A DNA stretch of 64,000 nucleotides from Planctomycetota bacterium (GTDB lineage Bacteria > Planctomycetota > Planctomycetia > Pirellulales > Pirellulaceae): NCBI GenBank assembly GCA_014381825.1, contig JACNKX010000078.1, positions 62,001 through 126,000 on the forward strand, in the 5' to 3' direction. The notes below the pieces were generated by a model. It searched no databases and had not been told where the DNA came from. It saw only the letters and a program-made list of their open reading frames with translations. Below, piece by piece: positions 37,728 through 46,471 of this stretch; the stretch's first letter is position 1; every line of letters starts with the position of its first letter. The translations under genes and the position numbers were made by a program.

Positions 37728-38093
37728 ATGGACGTCATTAATCTGGACCAAGTCGAAGCGTTTACGACGAAGGATGGTTCGGAGATCCGCGAGCTATTGG
37801 CGGAGCGGAACTCGTGTATTCGTAAACAGAGCTTGGCAGAAGCTCGCTTGCCAGTCGGGGGCGCAACAACGCCGCACTATCATCCGAAGACGGAAGAGAT
37901 CTACTACATCCTCGAAGGAACTGGTTCGATGCGAATCGGGGAAGAGCTTCGTGATGTCGGTCCATGCGACGCAATCGCGATTCCGCCGGGAGCAACACAC
38001 CAGATCGAGAACACCGGAAGCGTCTTACTGAAGTTCCTCTGCTGTTGTGCCCCTGGCTATCTGCACGAGGATACTGTGCTGCTAGACAAGTAG
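37728..38093 (+). CDS. Small cupin protein
   Basis: This 121-residue single-domain cupin has motif 1 TPHYHPKTEEIYYILEGTG (His, His, Glu metal ligands) and motif 2 PPGATHQIENTG (third His). It should bind one metal. Sugar isomerase, dioxygenase or binding functions are possible; family relatives with this length are often called cupin domain proteins of unknown role. Ends with TAG. Confidence 0.85.
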   Translation: MDVINLDQVEAFTTKDGSEIRELLAERNSCIRKQSLAEARLPVGGATTPHYHPKTEEIYYILEGTGSMRIGEELRDVGPCDAIAIPPGATHQIENTGSVLLKFLCCCAPGYLHEDTVLLDK

Positions 38094-38120
38094 ACTACCG
38101 TCTCACTTCGCACGAAGCGA

Positions 38121-39239
38121 TTAGAACGGATAGTCCTTGAACAGGACCTTGCCAAGTCCGAGATAAGGGTCGTCGAGATCGGTGTTAAGTACTTCACGAT
38201 AGAGCCATTTGGTCAATTCACTGGGAACCAAGTGATGATTTTGGGCCAAGTGACGATGGACCTTGAGGCGTCGCGGGCCTTCGTTGATCCGCGTATCTTC
38301 GTCAAGTACAAAGGGATCGTGATCGGCGCGATCGCTCGGATTGATGTCCGCCGGACGAGCGGCGACGGCACGCGCCAGCAGACGGCGAGCGGGCTGTAGC
38401 ACGACGCGGACGCCTTCCTCGACAGCAACAATGGACAGGCGGTCATAAGGTATCTCAACCAAGCGGTCTGGTGCCGCACCCTGAGCCAGGGCCGCGGCTT
38501 GCCGTTCATGATACTCCGTTAAAGCCGCGTCGAGACCGTTTCGATCTGCACGTACAAAGCGATGGAGCCGCTCAAGCTCCATGACTTGGGCGAGGTAGGT
38601 TTCCGGATCGTAGATGCCGGGCAGAACATCGAGTACTCGACCGTCCACGTCACAGACGTAGGTCGCCACATTTCCGTTGAGCGTTCGCCGAATGACTTGG
38701 CCGTTGCCAAAATCGATTGTAACCCGCGGGACAGGACGGACCGATTGCCATACCGGCTCGAAGTGCTCATTCAATTCACGTGCCACGTCTTTGTCGGAGA
38801 ACAACACGGCTCTCGCAAGGCGCGCGTTGGTTCACGTGAATTCACGATCGAGTTGCCCCAGCAGCTGAAACAGCAGAATCGGTTTTCCCGATTGGGCGCC
38901 TGCTAATTTGGCGTGCTCCCAATCTGGATGCCAACGGACCAAACCGGGCTGAACTCTGGAATTCTCTTTCCCTTCTCCGAGCTCCTCACTCGGCGGCTCA
39001 TCGCCGGTCGTTTCCTTTCCGACGAGCGACTTAACAGACGATTCGATGACAAACTTGCGAGCATCGACGCTCTTGCGAACATCCGCCGCCTGTTCGGCGA
39101 CGACCACCTTAAGCGGCGTTTCAATCCGGCCTTTGCGCACATCAACTCGTTTCTCGCCCCGGCCCGCCGCCAAGCCTGTGAAGACCAGACACGCCACCAA
39201 TATCCGAATCCGATTTATTTGCATTGTATTTATTTGCAT
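38121..39239 (-). CDS. Thioredoxin-like protein with in-frame TGA (candidate selenoprotein)
   Basis: The reading frame runs from the ATG at 39239 (GGAG seven bases upstream) through a single TGA at 38832-38834 and on to 38121, 372 residues in all with the TGA as residue 136. Before it: a signal-like start (RIRILVACLVFTGLAAG), a charged linker, and GKPILLFQLLGQLDREFT. After it, without a break: TNARLARAVLFSDKDVARELNEHF and a second half. The two halves fit one thioredoxin-like protein in which the TGA falls at the end of the helix-strand core where a cysteine is expected in GKP-type proteins. A stem-loop at 38797-38814 fits a bacterial SECIS. Alternative: nonsense mutation of a former Cys/Trp codon. 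Confidence 0.75.
38797..38814 (-). promoter_or_regulatory. SECIS-like stem-loop after TGA of thioredoxin-like gene
   Basis: On the minus strand, GAGAGC pairs with GUUCUC (six pairs, one G-U) around loop CGUGUU. The loop starts 23 bases after the TGA and has G as its second base. Pairing was done by eye, with no energy calculation. Confidence 0.5.
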
Positions 39240-39342
39240 CGTAATGCTCCAGCATAAAGAACGTCGGTCCTGTCTACCGAACAATCATAAGGGCATCCGT
39301 CGGCCTAGTGGGTAACCGGTTTGTAACAGGCCGTCGCGAAGT

Positions 39343-40806
39343 TCAAAGCATGATGTCGTGTTCGGCGATGACAACGATCTCGTCGCCTTCTGAGAAAGTG
39401 TGATCGGCCGGATTCACAATCAACTCGCCCGACGCGGCATGAACGGCGACGAGGATCGCGTTGTGATCTTGCTTGATTCGTGCAAATAAATCGTTGAAGC
39501 TTTTCCCGAACCACGCCGCCGGTAGGGTCAATCGATAGAACTCGTTGCCCCGTTGATACGTCAACAGTTCCGAGAAGACACCCATTAATCCGCGATTCAT
39601 GGCGGCCTGTGCCAGCATGTACGCGCCGTATTCTCCGCTGACGACAAAGTCATTGACGTGTCCCATCTTCAGGTGTGACGCGTACGAACGATTCAGTAAT
39701 TCGGCGCACGTATAGACCGCTGGGTTTAGCTTCTCGACGGTCAGCGCGGCGAGGATGGTACGTGCGTCGGCATCCTGCTCACTGCGTCCACCGGAGGTGT
39801 CTGCCATGATGATGCATGTCTTGGCGCGATGAACTCCAACTTGTTCCAAGGCGGCAATGCGGGTGAAGTCATCGTTCAGAAACTGGACGGCTTTGCGGAT
39901 TTCCGGACGGAGCGTCGGCGGTTCACCTTCGAACTGTGTGATGACGGCGATTGGCCGGCCGCTCCCCGCGGCCGACGCGCGGAATTCGGCGACGATAATC
40001 TCGGCTTTACGGTTCCAGCCACAAATGATGACGTGATCTTCCAGCGTGTCCCAATTCACAATTCCACTCTCCGTTCTCAATCGCTCTACCATAAATGCCG
40101 ACACGGTCCCCGTGAACATGGCGAAAATCGTTAGCCCCATAAACATCACAAAGACAGCAACGATCTTACCGCCAACGGTTTGCGGCGGACCGGGGATCGG
40201 CTCGCCAGCGAACAGCGAATAGACGCTGAACCAAAATGAATTCTGCAAATTGAAAGGCTGTTCTGAGCTGGCAGCAGCACTCCCTTCAAAGACCATCATG
40301 GCCCCCGTCCCAAACAATATCGTCAGACCAAGCAATCCGCACACAAAGACATATTCAAGCGCGCCACGCCGCACGATGTCCGGAAAGTGTAATGCGAGCC
40401 GAGATGCAACACCAAACATGCGCAACAAGCGTATCAGGCGAAACAGTCGGATCAACTTCACCGATCGGAAGACGCGAAACAGCGGTAGCACGGCAACAAT
40501 GTCGATCCAGTACTCGCCGAAGAATCGTCGCTTCGTCGGACTCGCGGCGAAGCGAAGTGCTAACTCAACGACAAAGATATAAGTGATCGCATCATTGATC
40601 AGTTCAAGTCGGGCGAGCAATTTGACAGAATCCGGATTTGCGCTGGATGACTGCAAGGTGAACTCGAACAGTGTCAGCATGACGGAAACGAGGACCAGCG
40701 CGCCGACCGTCAGTTCGACGGAAGCCTTCGCAAAAAATCGCCCTAACGTCCTCTGCCACGGAGCGAGCGGTCGGGCGTTGATCTTCGGTTGCTCAACTTG
40801 GACCAT
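39343..40806 (-). CDS. Voltage-gated-type ion channel with TrkA-N/TrkA-C domains, unusual pore
   Basis: The 487-residue protein has six hydrophobic spans in residues 30-240. A strong S4-like voltage-sensor helix is visible (FRSVKLIRLFRLIRLLRMF). The cytoplasmic part has a Rossmann TrkA-N domain from about 250 (EDHVIICGWNRKAEIIVAEF) and a TrkA-C-like end (GEIVVIAEHD-type). The pore loop reads SFWFSVYSLFAGEPIPGPPQTVGG, where potassium channels have TVGYGD, so selectivity cannot be assumed to be for potassium. No neighbours explain its role. Confidence 0.8.
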   Translation of the reverse strand: MVQVEQPKINARPLAPWQRTLGRFFAKASVELTVGALVLVSVMLTLFEFTLQSSSANPDSVKLLARLELINDAITYIFVVELALRFAASPTKRRFFGEYWIDIVAVLPLFRVFRSVKLIRLFRLIRLLRMFGVASRLALHFPDIVRRGALEYVFVCGLLGLTILFGTGAMMVFEGSAAASSEQPFNLQNSFWFSVYSLFAGEPIPGPPQTVGGKIVAVFVMFMGLTIFAMFTGTVSAFMVERLRTESGIVNWDTLEDHVIICGWNRKAEIIVAEFRASAAGSGRPIAVITQFEGEPPTLRPEIRKAVQFLNDDFTRIAALEQVGVHRAKTCIIMADTSGGRSEQDADARTILAALTVEKLNPAVYTCAELLNRSYASHLKMGHVNDFVVSGEYGAYMLAQAAMNRGLMGVFSELLTYQRGNEFYRLTLPAAWFGKSFNDLFARIKQDHNAILVAVHAASGELIVNPADHTFSEGDEIVVIAEHDIML

Positions 40807-41365
40807 CGATCACCAACTTAGAAGGCAAAACTCGCGAGTGAATCCTCTTCGAGATAATTGGCTATTGACGCGAGTGTACATATTGCCGGACTGGCAGGCT
40901 ACGGAGCGGCAAAGTCGTCGAAACGCAGAATATGGTGTGTTTTCAGACACTTCTCGGTGAACACCACCACGATCCGTGATATCCCGAAGGGATGCGAGCG
41001 ATTAGCCGGTGGTCGAGCGCAGCGAAAACCACCGGAAATGAGAGCGAATCGTGTTCAATCCCGAAGGGATTGCAGACTGCTGGCATCCCGTTCGGGATGC
41101 TGTTCGTCGTTGGATATCCGTCCGGTGGTGGCGCTCCGCTTACCACCGGCTAATTGCCGTAACCGCTCCGCGGTTGATTGCAGCTCATGGTGGCGTTCAC
41201 CGAGAAGTGTCCGTTTTTAAGATGTTTTGACTCATGAGGCCCAGCGAAACTCGTGATCGGGCGAGTCTGTCTTGTTGATTCTCTGGCATTGCGGATAGAC
41301 TCCCGATCCAACTACACGTGTAGAATATCCAAACGCTGGTAGCTTGATACTGGGAGATCGATCGC
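40807..41365. other. Gene-free 559-base interval holding a palindromic element
   Basis: This interval lies between the start of the ion channel gene (minus) and the start of the C25 peptidase gene (plus). Most of it is the 264-bp element with terminal inverted repeats at 40947-41210. The flanks (40807-40946 and 41211-41365) should hold the two outward promoters. I saw no gene, tRNA or terminator in the flanks. Confidence 0.5.
40947..41210. repeat. 264-bp element with 23-bp terminal inverted repeats and internal hairpins
   Basis: The ends 40947-40969 (ACACTTCTCGGTGAACACC...) and 41188-41210 are inverted copies with one mismatch in 23. Inside are several perfect or near-perfect hairpins: ATCCCGAAGGGAT near 40980, CCGGTGGT...ACCACCGG twice (near 41005 and 41122), CAATCCCGAAGGGATTG near 41055, GCATCCCGTTCGGGATGC near 41083, and AACCGCTCCGCGGTT near 41161. 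There is no open frame and no transposase. It could be a MITE-like or REP-cluster element, or encode a structured RNA. Confidence 0.7.
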
Positions 41366-42967
41366 ATGTCGCTTCTGCTGGTGACCACACTATTGCTCGT
41401 CGGGGCTGATCCGCCCGTCGACACGGTCGTGGTCTGCCCGGAAGTCTTCATGCGTACTCTCCGACCGTGGGTTGAGCATCGTGCAGCGCAGGGACATCGC
41501 CTCGCGTTTGTCTCGAACGAGCAATCCGGCGACGCAATTCGCGATGACATCCGCAAGATCGCTCAATCCGAGCAACTGCGCGCGATCGTTCTCGTGGGTG
41601 ACGCTGATCCGAGAGCCGACGTTGACAGCACTCTTCGTGCCGCAACGACACCAACATTTCACGCCGAAGCCAAGGTCAATGTTTTGTGGGGCTCCGAGCC
41701 CATGATCGCGACCGATAACTCGTATGCCGATCTCGACGGCGACTTGCTGCCTGATATCGCAGTCGGGCGATTGTCGGCGGACTCGCCCGAGCAGTTGGCG
41801 CAGATTGTGCGCAAAATCATCGCCTACGAAAAGCGAGGACCGCCAGGAGTTTGGCGCCGGCGAGTGAACTTTGTGGCGGGAGTCGGTGGATTTGGAGCGG
41901 TCGCGGATAACGTTATCGAGACGACAACCAAGAAAGTTCTTACGGAAGGAATTCCGGCGGCATACGAGACGTCGATGACCTATGGCAGCTGGCGCAGTCC
42001 ATTCTGCCCTGACCCTCGGCACTTTCACCAAGCGACCGTCGACCGGTTGAACGAAGGGTCTTTGTTCTGGGTTTACATCGGTCATGGCCAGCGACGCGTT
42101 CTGGATCAAGTCCGAACGCCCAACGGTTTGCATCACATCTTCGACACGGATGATGTCAGCAAGATCCGATGTACGAACGGATCGCCAATCGCGATCTTTC
42201 TTTCCTGCTACGCAGGATCATTCGACGAGGTACGTGATTGTCTTGGAGAAGAGATGCTTCGTGCGGAAGACGGGCCAGTTGCTGCGTTGTGTGGATCGCG
42301 TGTCACGATGCCCTATGCGATGGGCGTCATGGGACACGAGCTAATGGACCAGTATTTTGTAAAGCAGCGAGATACGCTAGGCGATTTGGTCATGCACGCC
42401 AAACGCCAGATGGCGCGTGAACTGACGAACGAGGAACGAGTCGCAAAGGCCACGCGTCACCTATTGGACTCCATCGCAACTGTTATTAGCCCGGCTCCTA
42501 AGTTGTTGGAAGAAGAACGACGCGAACACGTTTTGATGTTTAACTTGCTCGGTGACCCATTGCTTCGACTCGATCATCCAGACCGAGTCACTATTACTAT
42601 AGCCGACGAGGCGACTGCGGGAAGCACCATCCGAGTCGCGGGAACGACCAAGATCGTCGGTCCGTGTACGATCGAACTCATCTGCCGCCGCGACCGCCTT
42701 AGAACGCGATTCGTCGCACGACCGCGGTATGACTCGCGAGACGATGCACTCGCGGATTACACGACGGTCTACGCAGACGCAAACGATCGACGCTGGTCAC
42801 ACGCGTCCTTCGAATGTGAGGGAGGAGCATTTGAAACGACTCTCCAGATTCCCAACGATGCCTACGGGCCGAGTCACATTCGCATATTTATCGAGGGCGT
42901 TGAGGAATTTGGAATCGGATCGAGCGATTTGCACATCCGTCGCGCGCCGCCCGCATCCGGGCGTTAA
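41366..42967 (+). CDS. Secreted C25 (gingipain-type) cysteine peptidase-like protein
   Basis: This 533-residue protein has a short signal (SLLLVTTLLLVGAD) and a caspase-like/C25 fold: AIVLVGD, DNSYADLDGDLLPDIAVGRL, the catalytic His in FWVYIGHGQ, and the catalytic Cys in IAIFLSCYAGSFD. A DP-x-LR strand (FNLLGDPLLRL) and a C-terminal beta domain follow. The catalytic dyad is intact. Start: ATG at 41366 with GGGAG ten bases upstream. Likely a secreted endopeptidase with Lys- or Arg-type specificity; unproven. Confidence 0.85.
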   Translation: MSLLLVTTLLLVGADPPVDTVVVCPEVFMRTLRPWVEHRAAQGHRLAFVSNEQSGDAIRDDIRKIAQSEQLRAIVLVGDADPRADVDSTLRAATTPTFHAEAKVNVLWGSEPMIATDNSYADLDGDLLPDIAVGRLSADSPEQLAQIVRKIIAYEKRGPPGVWRRRVNFVAGVGGFGAVADNVIETTTKKVLTEGIPAAYETSMTYGSWRSPFCPDPRHFHQATVDRLNEGSLFWVYIGHGQRRVLDQVRTPNGLHHIFDTDDVSKIRCTNGSPIAIFLSCYAGSFDEVRDCLGEEMLRAEDGPVAALCGSRVTMPYAMGVMGHELMDQYFVKQRDTLGDLVMHAKRQMARELTNEERVAKATRHLLDSIATVISPAPKLLEEERREHVLMFNLLGDPLLRLDHPDRVTITIADEATAGSTIRVAGTTKIVGPCTIELICRRDRLRTRFVARPRYDSRDDALADYTTVYADANDRRWSHASFECEGGAFETTLQIPNDAYGPSHIRIFIEGVEEFGIGSSDLHIRRAPPASGR

Positions 42968-43071
42968 ACATCTTTGGTTGCGACAGGGTAACAAGGTTGT
43001 TTGGGTACAAAACTTGCTCTACCAGCAGAGCGAGATCTCGTTTGCTCACCCATCCATGAAAAGTTGCGGTC

Positions 43072-44070
43072 ATGAACGAACTTGCTAGCCGTCTCGGCAT
43101 TCAACCTAGTTTATTGTGGGCAGTGCTCGCGATTCTGGGCAGTCTGCTGTTCGGCACTGTCTTGCGTGCAGTGTGGTTGACGATTGCACCCACCGAGCGA
43201 AAGCATGATCGATTCGACAGCTTGAAGACGTGGTGGGTATTGGTGCTTCTCCTTTGTGCGTCGGTATTGATCGGGCCTGTCGCGGTGGCTGGACTCTTCG
43301 CAGTCGCGAGTTGTTTGGGGCTACGAGAGTTTTTGCGTCTGACAGGTCAGCCGAGTCAGCGTCGGGGCGCGAAGCAATTGGTGTACGCAATTGTCCCGCT
43401 GCAATTTCTGTGGGTCGTCCTGGGATCGTTCGAACTGTTTTGGGTCACCGTTCCCGTCGCCAGTCTTCTCATCATCGCTGGCTCGACGGCAGCTGCTGGA
43501 AAGACAGAAGGCTTCTTGCGTGAAGTGACCACCGTCACGTGGGGATTGATGCTGACGGTGTTTTGTTTGTCTCATGCCGCGATGCTCCTGGCGTTACCCG
43601 ATTCGAGCAACCCGGTCGCTGGAAATGCTGGCTGGGTTCTCTACCTGGTGTTACTGACCGAAACCAATGACATCGCGCAGGCTCTTTGGGGTCGTCAGTT
43701 GGGGCGACACAATGTCACACCGCGAGTCTCGCCGCACAAAACCTGGGAAGGACTTCTACTTGGTATCGGCACAACGGTGACTCTCGCCGTCGTACTCGCT
43801 CCACTGCTGACACCATTACTAGATGGTCCAAGTCACGCGATCGGCGCCGTTGAAATCGCGTTCTCGTTTGTTTGGGCTGCTTTGACGGGCGCGTTGATCG
43901 CGGTGAGTGGTTTCTTGGGAGATATTACGATGTCTGCCGTAAAGCGAGACGTGAGGGTCAAAGACAGCAGCTCGCTGCTGCCGGGGCAAGGCGGCATGTT
44001 AGACCGAATTGATAGCTTGATGTTTACGGCACCCGTGATGTTCTACTTCGTCTATTGGCTGTACACCTAA
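43072..44070 (+). CDS. cdsA: Phosphatidate cytidylyltransferase
   Basis: This 332-residue membrane enzyme makes CDP-diacylglycerol from CTP and phosphatidic acid. Eight or so hydrophobic spans are visible. The C-terminal signature is SAVKRDVRVKDSSSLLPGQGG followed by MLDRIDS; the usual PGHGG has Gln instead of His, which is noteworthy. SPHKTWEGLLLG lies upstream as expected. It precedes a CDP-alcohol transferase by 54 bases, and both belong to phospholipid synthesis. Confidence 0.9.
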   Translation: MNELASRLGIQPSLLWAVLAILGSLLFGTVLRAVWLTIAPTERKHDRFDSLKTWWVLVLLLCASVLIGPVAVAGLFAVASCLGLREFLRLTGQPSQRRGAKQLVYAIVPLQFLWVVLGSFELFWVTVPVASLLIIAGSTAAAGKTEGFLREVTTVTWGLMLTVFCLSHAAMLLALPDSSNPVAGNAGWVLYLVLLTETNDIAQALWGRQLGRHNVTPRVSPHKTWEGLLLGIGTTVTLAVVLAPLLTPLLDGPSHAIGAVEIAFSFVWAALTGALIAVSGFLGDITMSAVKRDVRVKDSSSLLPGQGGMLDRIDSLMFTAPVMFYFVYWLYT

Positions 44071-44124
44071 CCTGCGTAGCGTGACGGCGAAAGACGCACC
44101 AAGGCCCTAAACAAAGTGACTGCA

Positions 44125-44748
44125 ATGTCGACGCCACCAACTGAAGAGACACAGGTCGAGCAACCAGACAGCGAATCAGCGGTAAGCTTGATCAACGTGC
44201 CGAACACGCTCTGTGCGATTCGGCTTGTTGGTTCGTTCGTATTGATTGGCCTCGCGATCGGCGGCGCAACCGATGTCTTCGTCGTACTGCTGGGCTTTCT
44301 ACTGATGACCGATTGGGTCGACGGCAAGCTGGCGATTCTGCTGAAGCAACAAACGAAGTTCGGAGCTAGATTCGATACAGTTGCCGATGTGTCGCTTTAC
44401 ACTGCGCTGCTCTTCGGGCTGTTCTGGCTGAAAGGTGCTGAAATTGCAAGTCAGTGGGCATGGATGGGAACTGCGATATTCAGCTACGGACTGAGTGTTA
44501 TTATTGCTCTCATCAAGTTCGGCGTCTTCCCCAGCTACCATACGCGAGCTGCAAAGATCTGCTGGTTCCTCGTCAGCGTTGCGTCGCTCGCTCTCTTCGC
44601 CGGTTGGTCAACGTGGCCAATTCGTTTTGCCGCGATTGCGGTATCCGTAACAAACGTCGAAGCAATCGCGATCACTTGCGTGCTCAACGCCGCGCAAGTC
44701 GATCTGCCTTCGATCTATCACGCTTGGAAAGTCAGAGACGAAGTTTAG
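44125..44748 (+). CDS. CDP-alcohol phosphatidyltransferase family protein
   Basis: This 207-residue membrane protein has the CDP-alcohol transferase motif with one change: DGKLAILLKQQTKFGARFD then TVAD, where the normal DGxxAR has Ile in place of Arg. The other Asp and Gly residues are kept. Substrate could be glycerol-phosphate, serine or inositol; none is certain. It follows cdsA, its CDP-diacylglycerol source. A GTG at 44116 is also a possible start. It is convergent with the TVP38 gene. Confidence 0.8.
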   Translation: MSTPPTEETQVEQPDSESAVSLINVPNTLCAIRLVGSFVLIGLAIGGATDVFVVLLGFLLMTDWVDGKLAILLKQQTKFGARFDTVADVSLYTALLFGLFWLKGAEIASQWAWMGTAIFSYGLSVIIALIKFGVFPSYHTRAAKICWFLVSVASLALFAGWSTWPIRFAAIAVSVTNVEAIAITCVLNAAQVDLPSIYHAWKVRDEV

Positions 44749-44766
44749 AACGGATGTTATGCTGGG

Positions 44767-45462
44767 TCACGAAAGCTTCGTCGGCGAGTGGACGATGCCG
44801 AAGCGGCGCAGGAGAGCTCGGATCGCGATCGGGGAAATGCCTACTAGTGTGAACGCCAGTATCAATTGTGGCGAGAGAACTCCGAAGATGCCCTCGTCGA
44901 CAAACGTCTTGAGTGTAGGCAACTGCGAGCCTGCATAGACGAACACAACATTACCGGGCAGCATTCCAAACGCCGTGGCGCAAACGAAACTACGCATGCG
45001 GATCGTCGTCGCACCCATCGCATAATTTGTTAGGGCATACGGAAAGTGGACGACGCGCAGTGCGAACAGATAGAACGCTCCGTCGTGATCCAAGGCGCGA
45101 TCGATTCGAGCAACAAAGTACCCTAATCGCCGTTGGATCATGTCGCGGAGGAAGTATCGGCTGATACAGAAAGAGATCGTCGCCGCGATCGTTAACGCGA
45201 CCGATACAATCGTGGCGCCTATTAGCAAACCAAAGATCCAACCGAAAACAACTGACTTGCCGCCGGTGCCGGGAATCAATGACGCCGCCAAGTAAATCAC
45301 GAAGCCGAGTAGGCAGGATCGCCCTGGGTACTCCCCAACCTGTCGCCGCAGCCACAACTCGTGAATGATTAACTGCTCAAGTGATAGCCATCGTTCTAAA
45401 GACCAGAACAGTAGGCCATAAAGGAGGACGATGATCGAGAATACGACTACTTTTCGTTTCAT
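44767..45462 (-). CDS. TVP38/TMEM64 family (DedA-like) membrane protein
   Basis: This 231-residue protein has five or six spans and the VTT/SNARE-associated pattern: SLIPGTGGKSVVFGWIFGLLIGATIVSVALTIAATISFCISRYF, then AFYLFALRVVHFPYALTNYAMGATTI. The family is linked to lipid scrambling or transport. Its start overlaps the stop of the lipid kinase gene by four bases (ATGA), so they are co-translated. Confidence 0.85.
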   Translation of the reverse strand: MKRKVVVFSIIVLLYGLLFWSLERWLSLEQLIIHELWLRRQVGEYPGRSCLLGFVIYLAASLIPGTGGKSVVFGWIFGLLIGATIVSVALTIAATISFCISRYFLRDMIQRRLGYFVARIDRALDHDGAFYLFALRVVHFPYALTNYAMGATTIRMRSFVCATAFGMLPGNVVFVYAGSQLPTLKTFVDEGIFGVLSPQLILAFTLVGISPIAIRALLRRFGIVHSPTKLS

Positions 45463-46361
45463 GAGGGCTTTGTCTGTGCGGGACCAACGGCCACTCGCAG
45501 TGTTTCGGGAATAGCTTCGAAAGTGGCTTCGATCTCACGAGTTGGCTCGCCGTCGACGCTGAAGAGCATCTCGGGGTTTGACGTCAAGTGAACTCGCTTC
45601 GCTTCGATCACTTTAATCGGACCGCTCGCCTGACTGCGACCCAGCGTATAGTTCAATCCAGCGGAAAGAAGCTCGAGAGTTGGTAAGACGGGAATGATCA
45701 CGACGGAAAGCTTGCCGTCGTTTAGCGTTGAATCGGGAGCAATCGGAAATCCTCCCCCTACAAAGCGAGCGTTCGCGATGACGACGCCATAGACCGAAAG
45801 ATCAAGAGAGTCGTCATCGATATCGAGATGCAAGTCGAACGTTCGCAGATCGATCAGCTCCGACAACGCTGTCATCCAATACGCAAACGCTCCCCAACGA
45901 GCCTTATCAAGGTCCATGACGTCCGCCGCAACTTTACCCGCCATGCCGCCGGACGCAGCATTCACAGCATAGAACGACCTGCCGTCTGTCACACGAATCA
46001 AGTCGACCGCACGAATCTGTTCGCCCAAAGCTATCGCAACGGCCGATTCTAAGTCGTCCAATGGCAGTTCAAGCGACCGCGCGAAATCGTTGCCGGTCCC
46101 TAACGGAATAACTCCCAGCTCGACACGTCCAAAGTCCGTCGCGATTCCGTTCACGACCTGGCTGACTGTCCCATCGCCTCCGGCAACCACAATTCGCTCG
46201 AATCCTTCGCCAACAGCGTGTCGTGCCTGCTCTTCGGTCGATTCGCCATCGCGTTTGGTAAAAACTTCGACTTGATGTTCCCTGACGAGCGGCGACAAAC
46301 GGTGCTTGATGCCGCCGGCGTGACCAGCTGTTTCGTTCAGGATGATGCAGGCGTGTTTCAT
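45459..46361 (-). CDS. Diacylglycerol/lipid kinase (YegS/DagK-like)
   Basis: This 300-residue enzyme has the lipid kinase nucleotide-binding motif VVAGGDGTVSQVVNG and the GVIPLGTGNDFARSL loop, then a beta-sandwich end (LFSVDGEPTREIEATFEAIPETLRVAVG). It phosphorylates diacylglycerol or a related lipid, feeding phosphatidate to cdsA. It is upstream of, and overlaps, the TVP38 gene. Length is usual for the family. Confidence 0.92.
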   Translation of the reverse strand: MKHACIILNETAGHAGGIKHRLSPLVREHQVEVFTKRDGESTEEQARHAVGEGFERIVVAGGDGTVSQVVNGIATDFGRVELGVIPLGTGNDFARSLELPLDDLESAVAIALGEQIRAVDLIRVTDGRSFYAVNAASGGMAGKVAADVMDLDKARWGAFAYWMTALSELIDLRTFDLHLDIDDDSLDLSVYGVVIANARFVGGGFPIAPDSTLNDGKLSVVIIPVLPTLELLSAGLNYTLGRSQASGPIKVIEAKRVHLTSNPEMLFSVDGEPTREIEATFEAIPETLRVAVGPAQTKPS

Positions 46362-46471
46362 ACTTCGATAGCCCAGGTCCGCGTCGAGAATCGATTACTG
46401 ACGCAAGAGAGTCACGTACATTAGAATGCAACTTTCATACCGCGATATCGACGTTGGGAATCCATCGTATC

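Noticed and set aside
40947-41210. Insertion sequence
   Set aside because: It has inverted ends but no transposase frame in 264 bases; kept as a repeat element only.
40947-41210. CRISPR array
   Set aside because: The repeated cores are palindromes of different lengths with irregular spacing, not direct repeats with uniform spacers.
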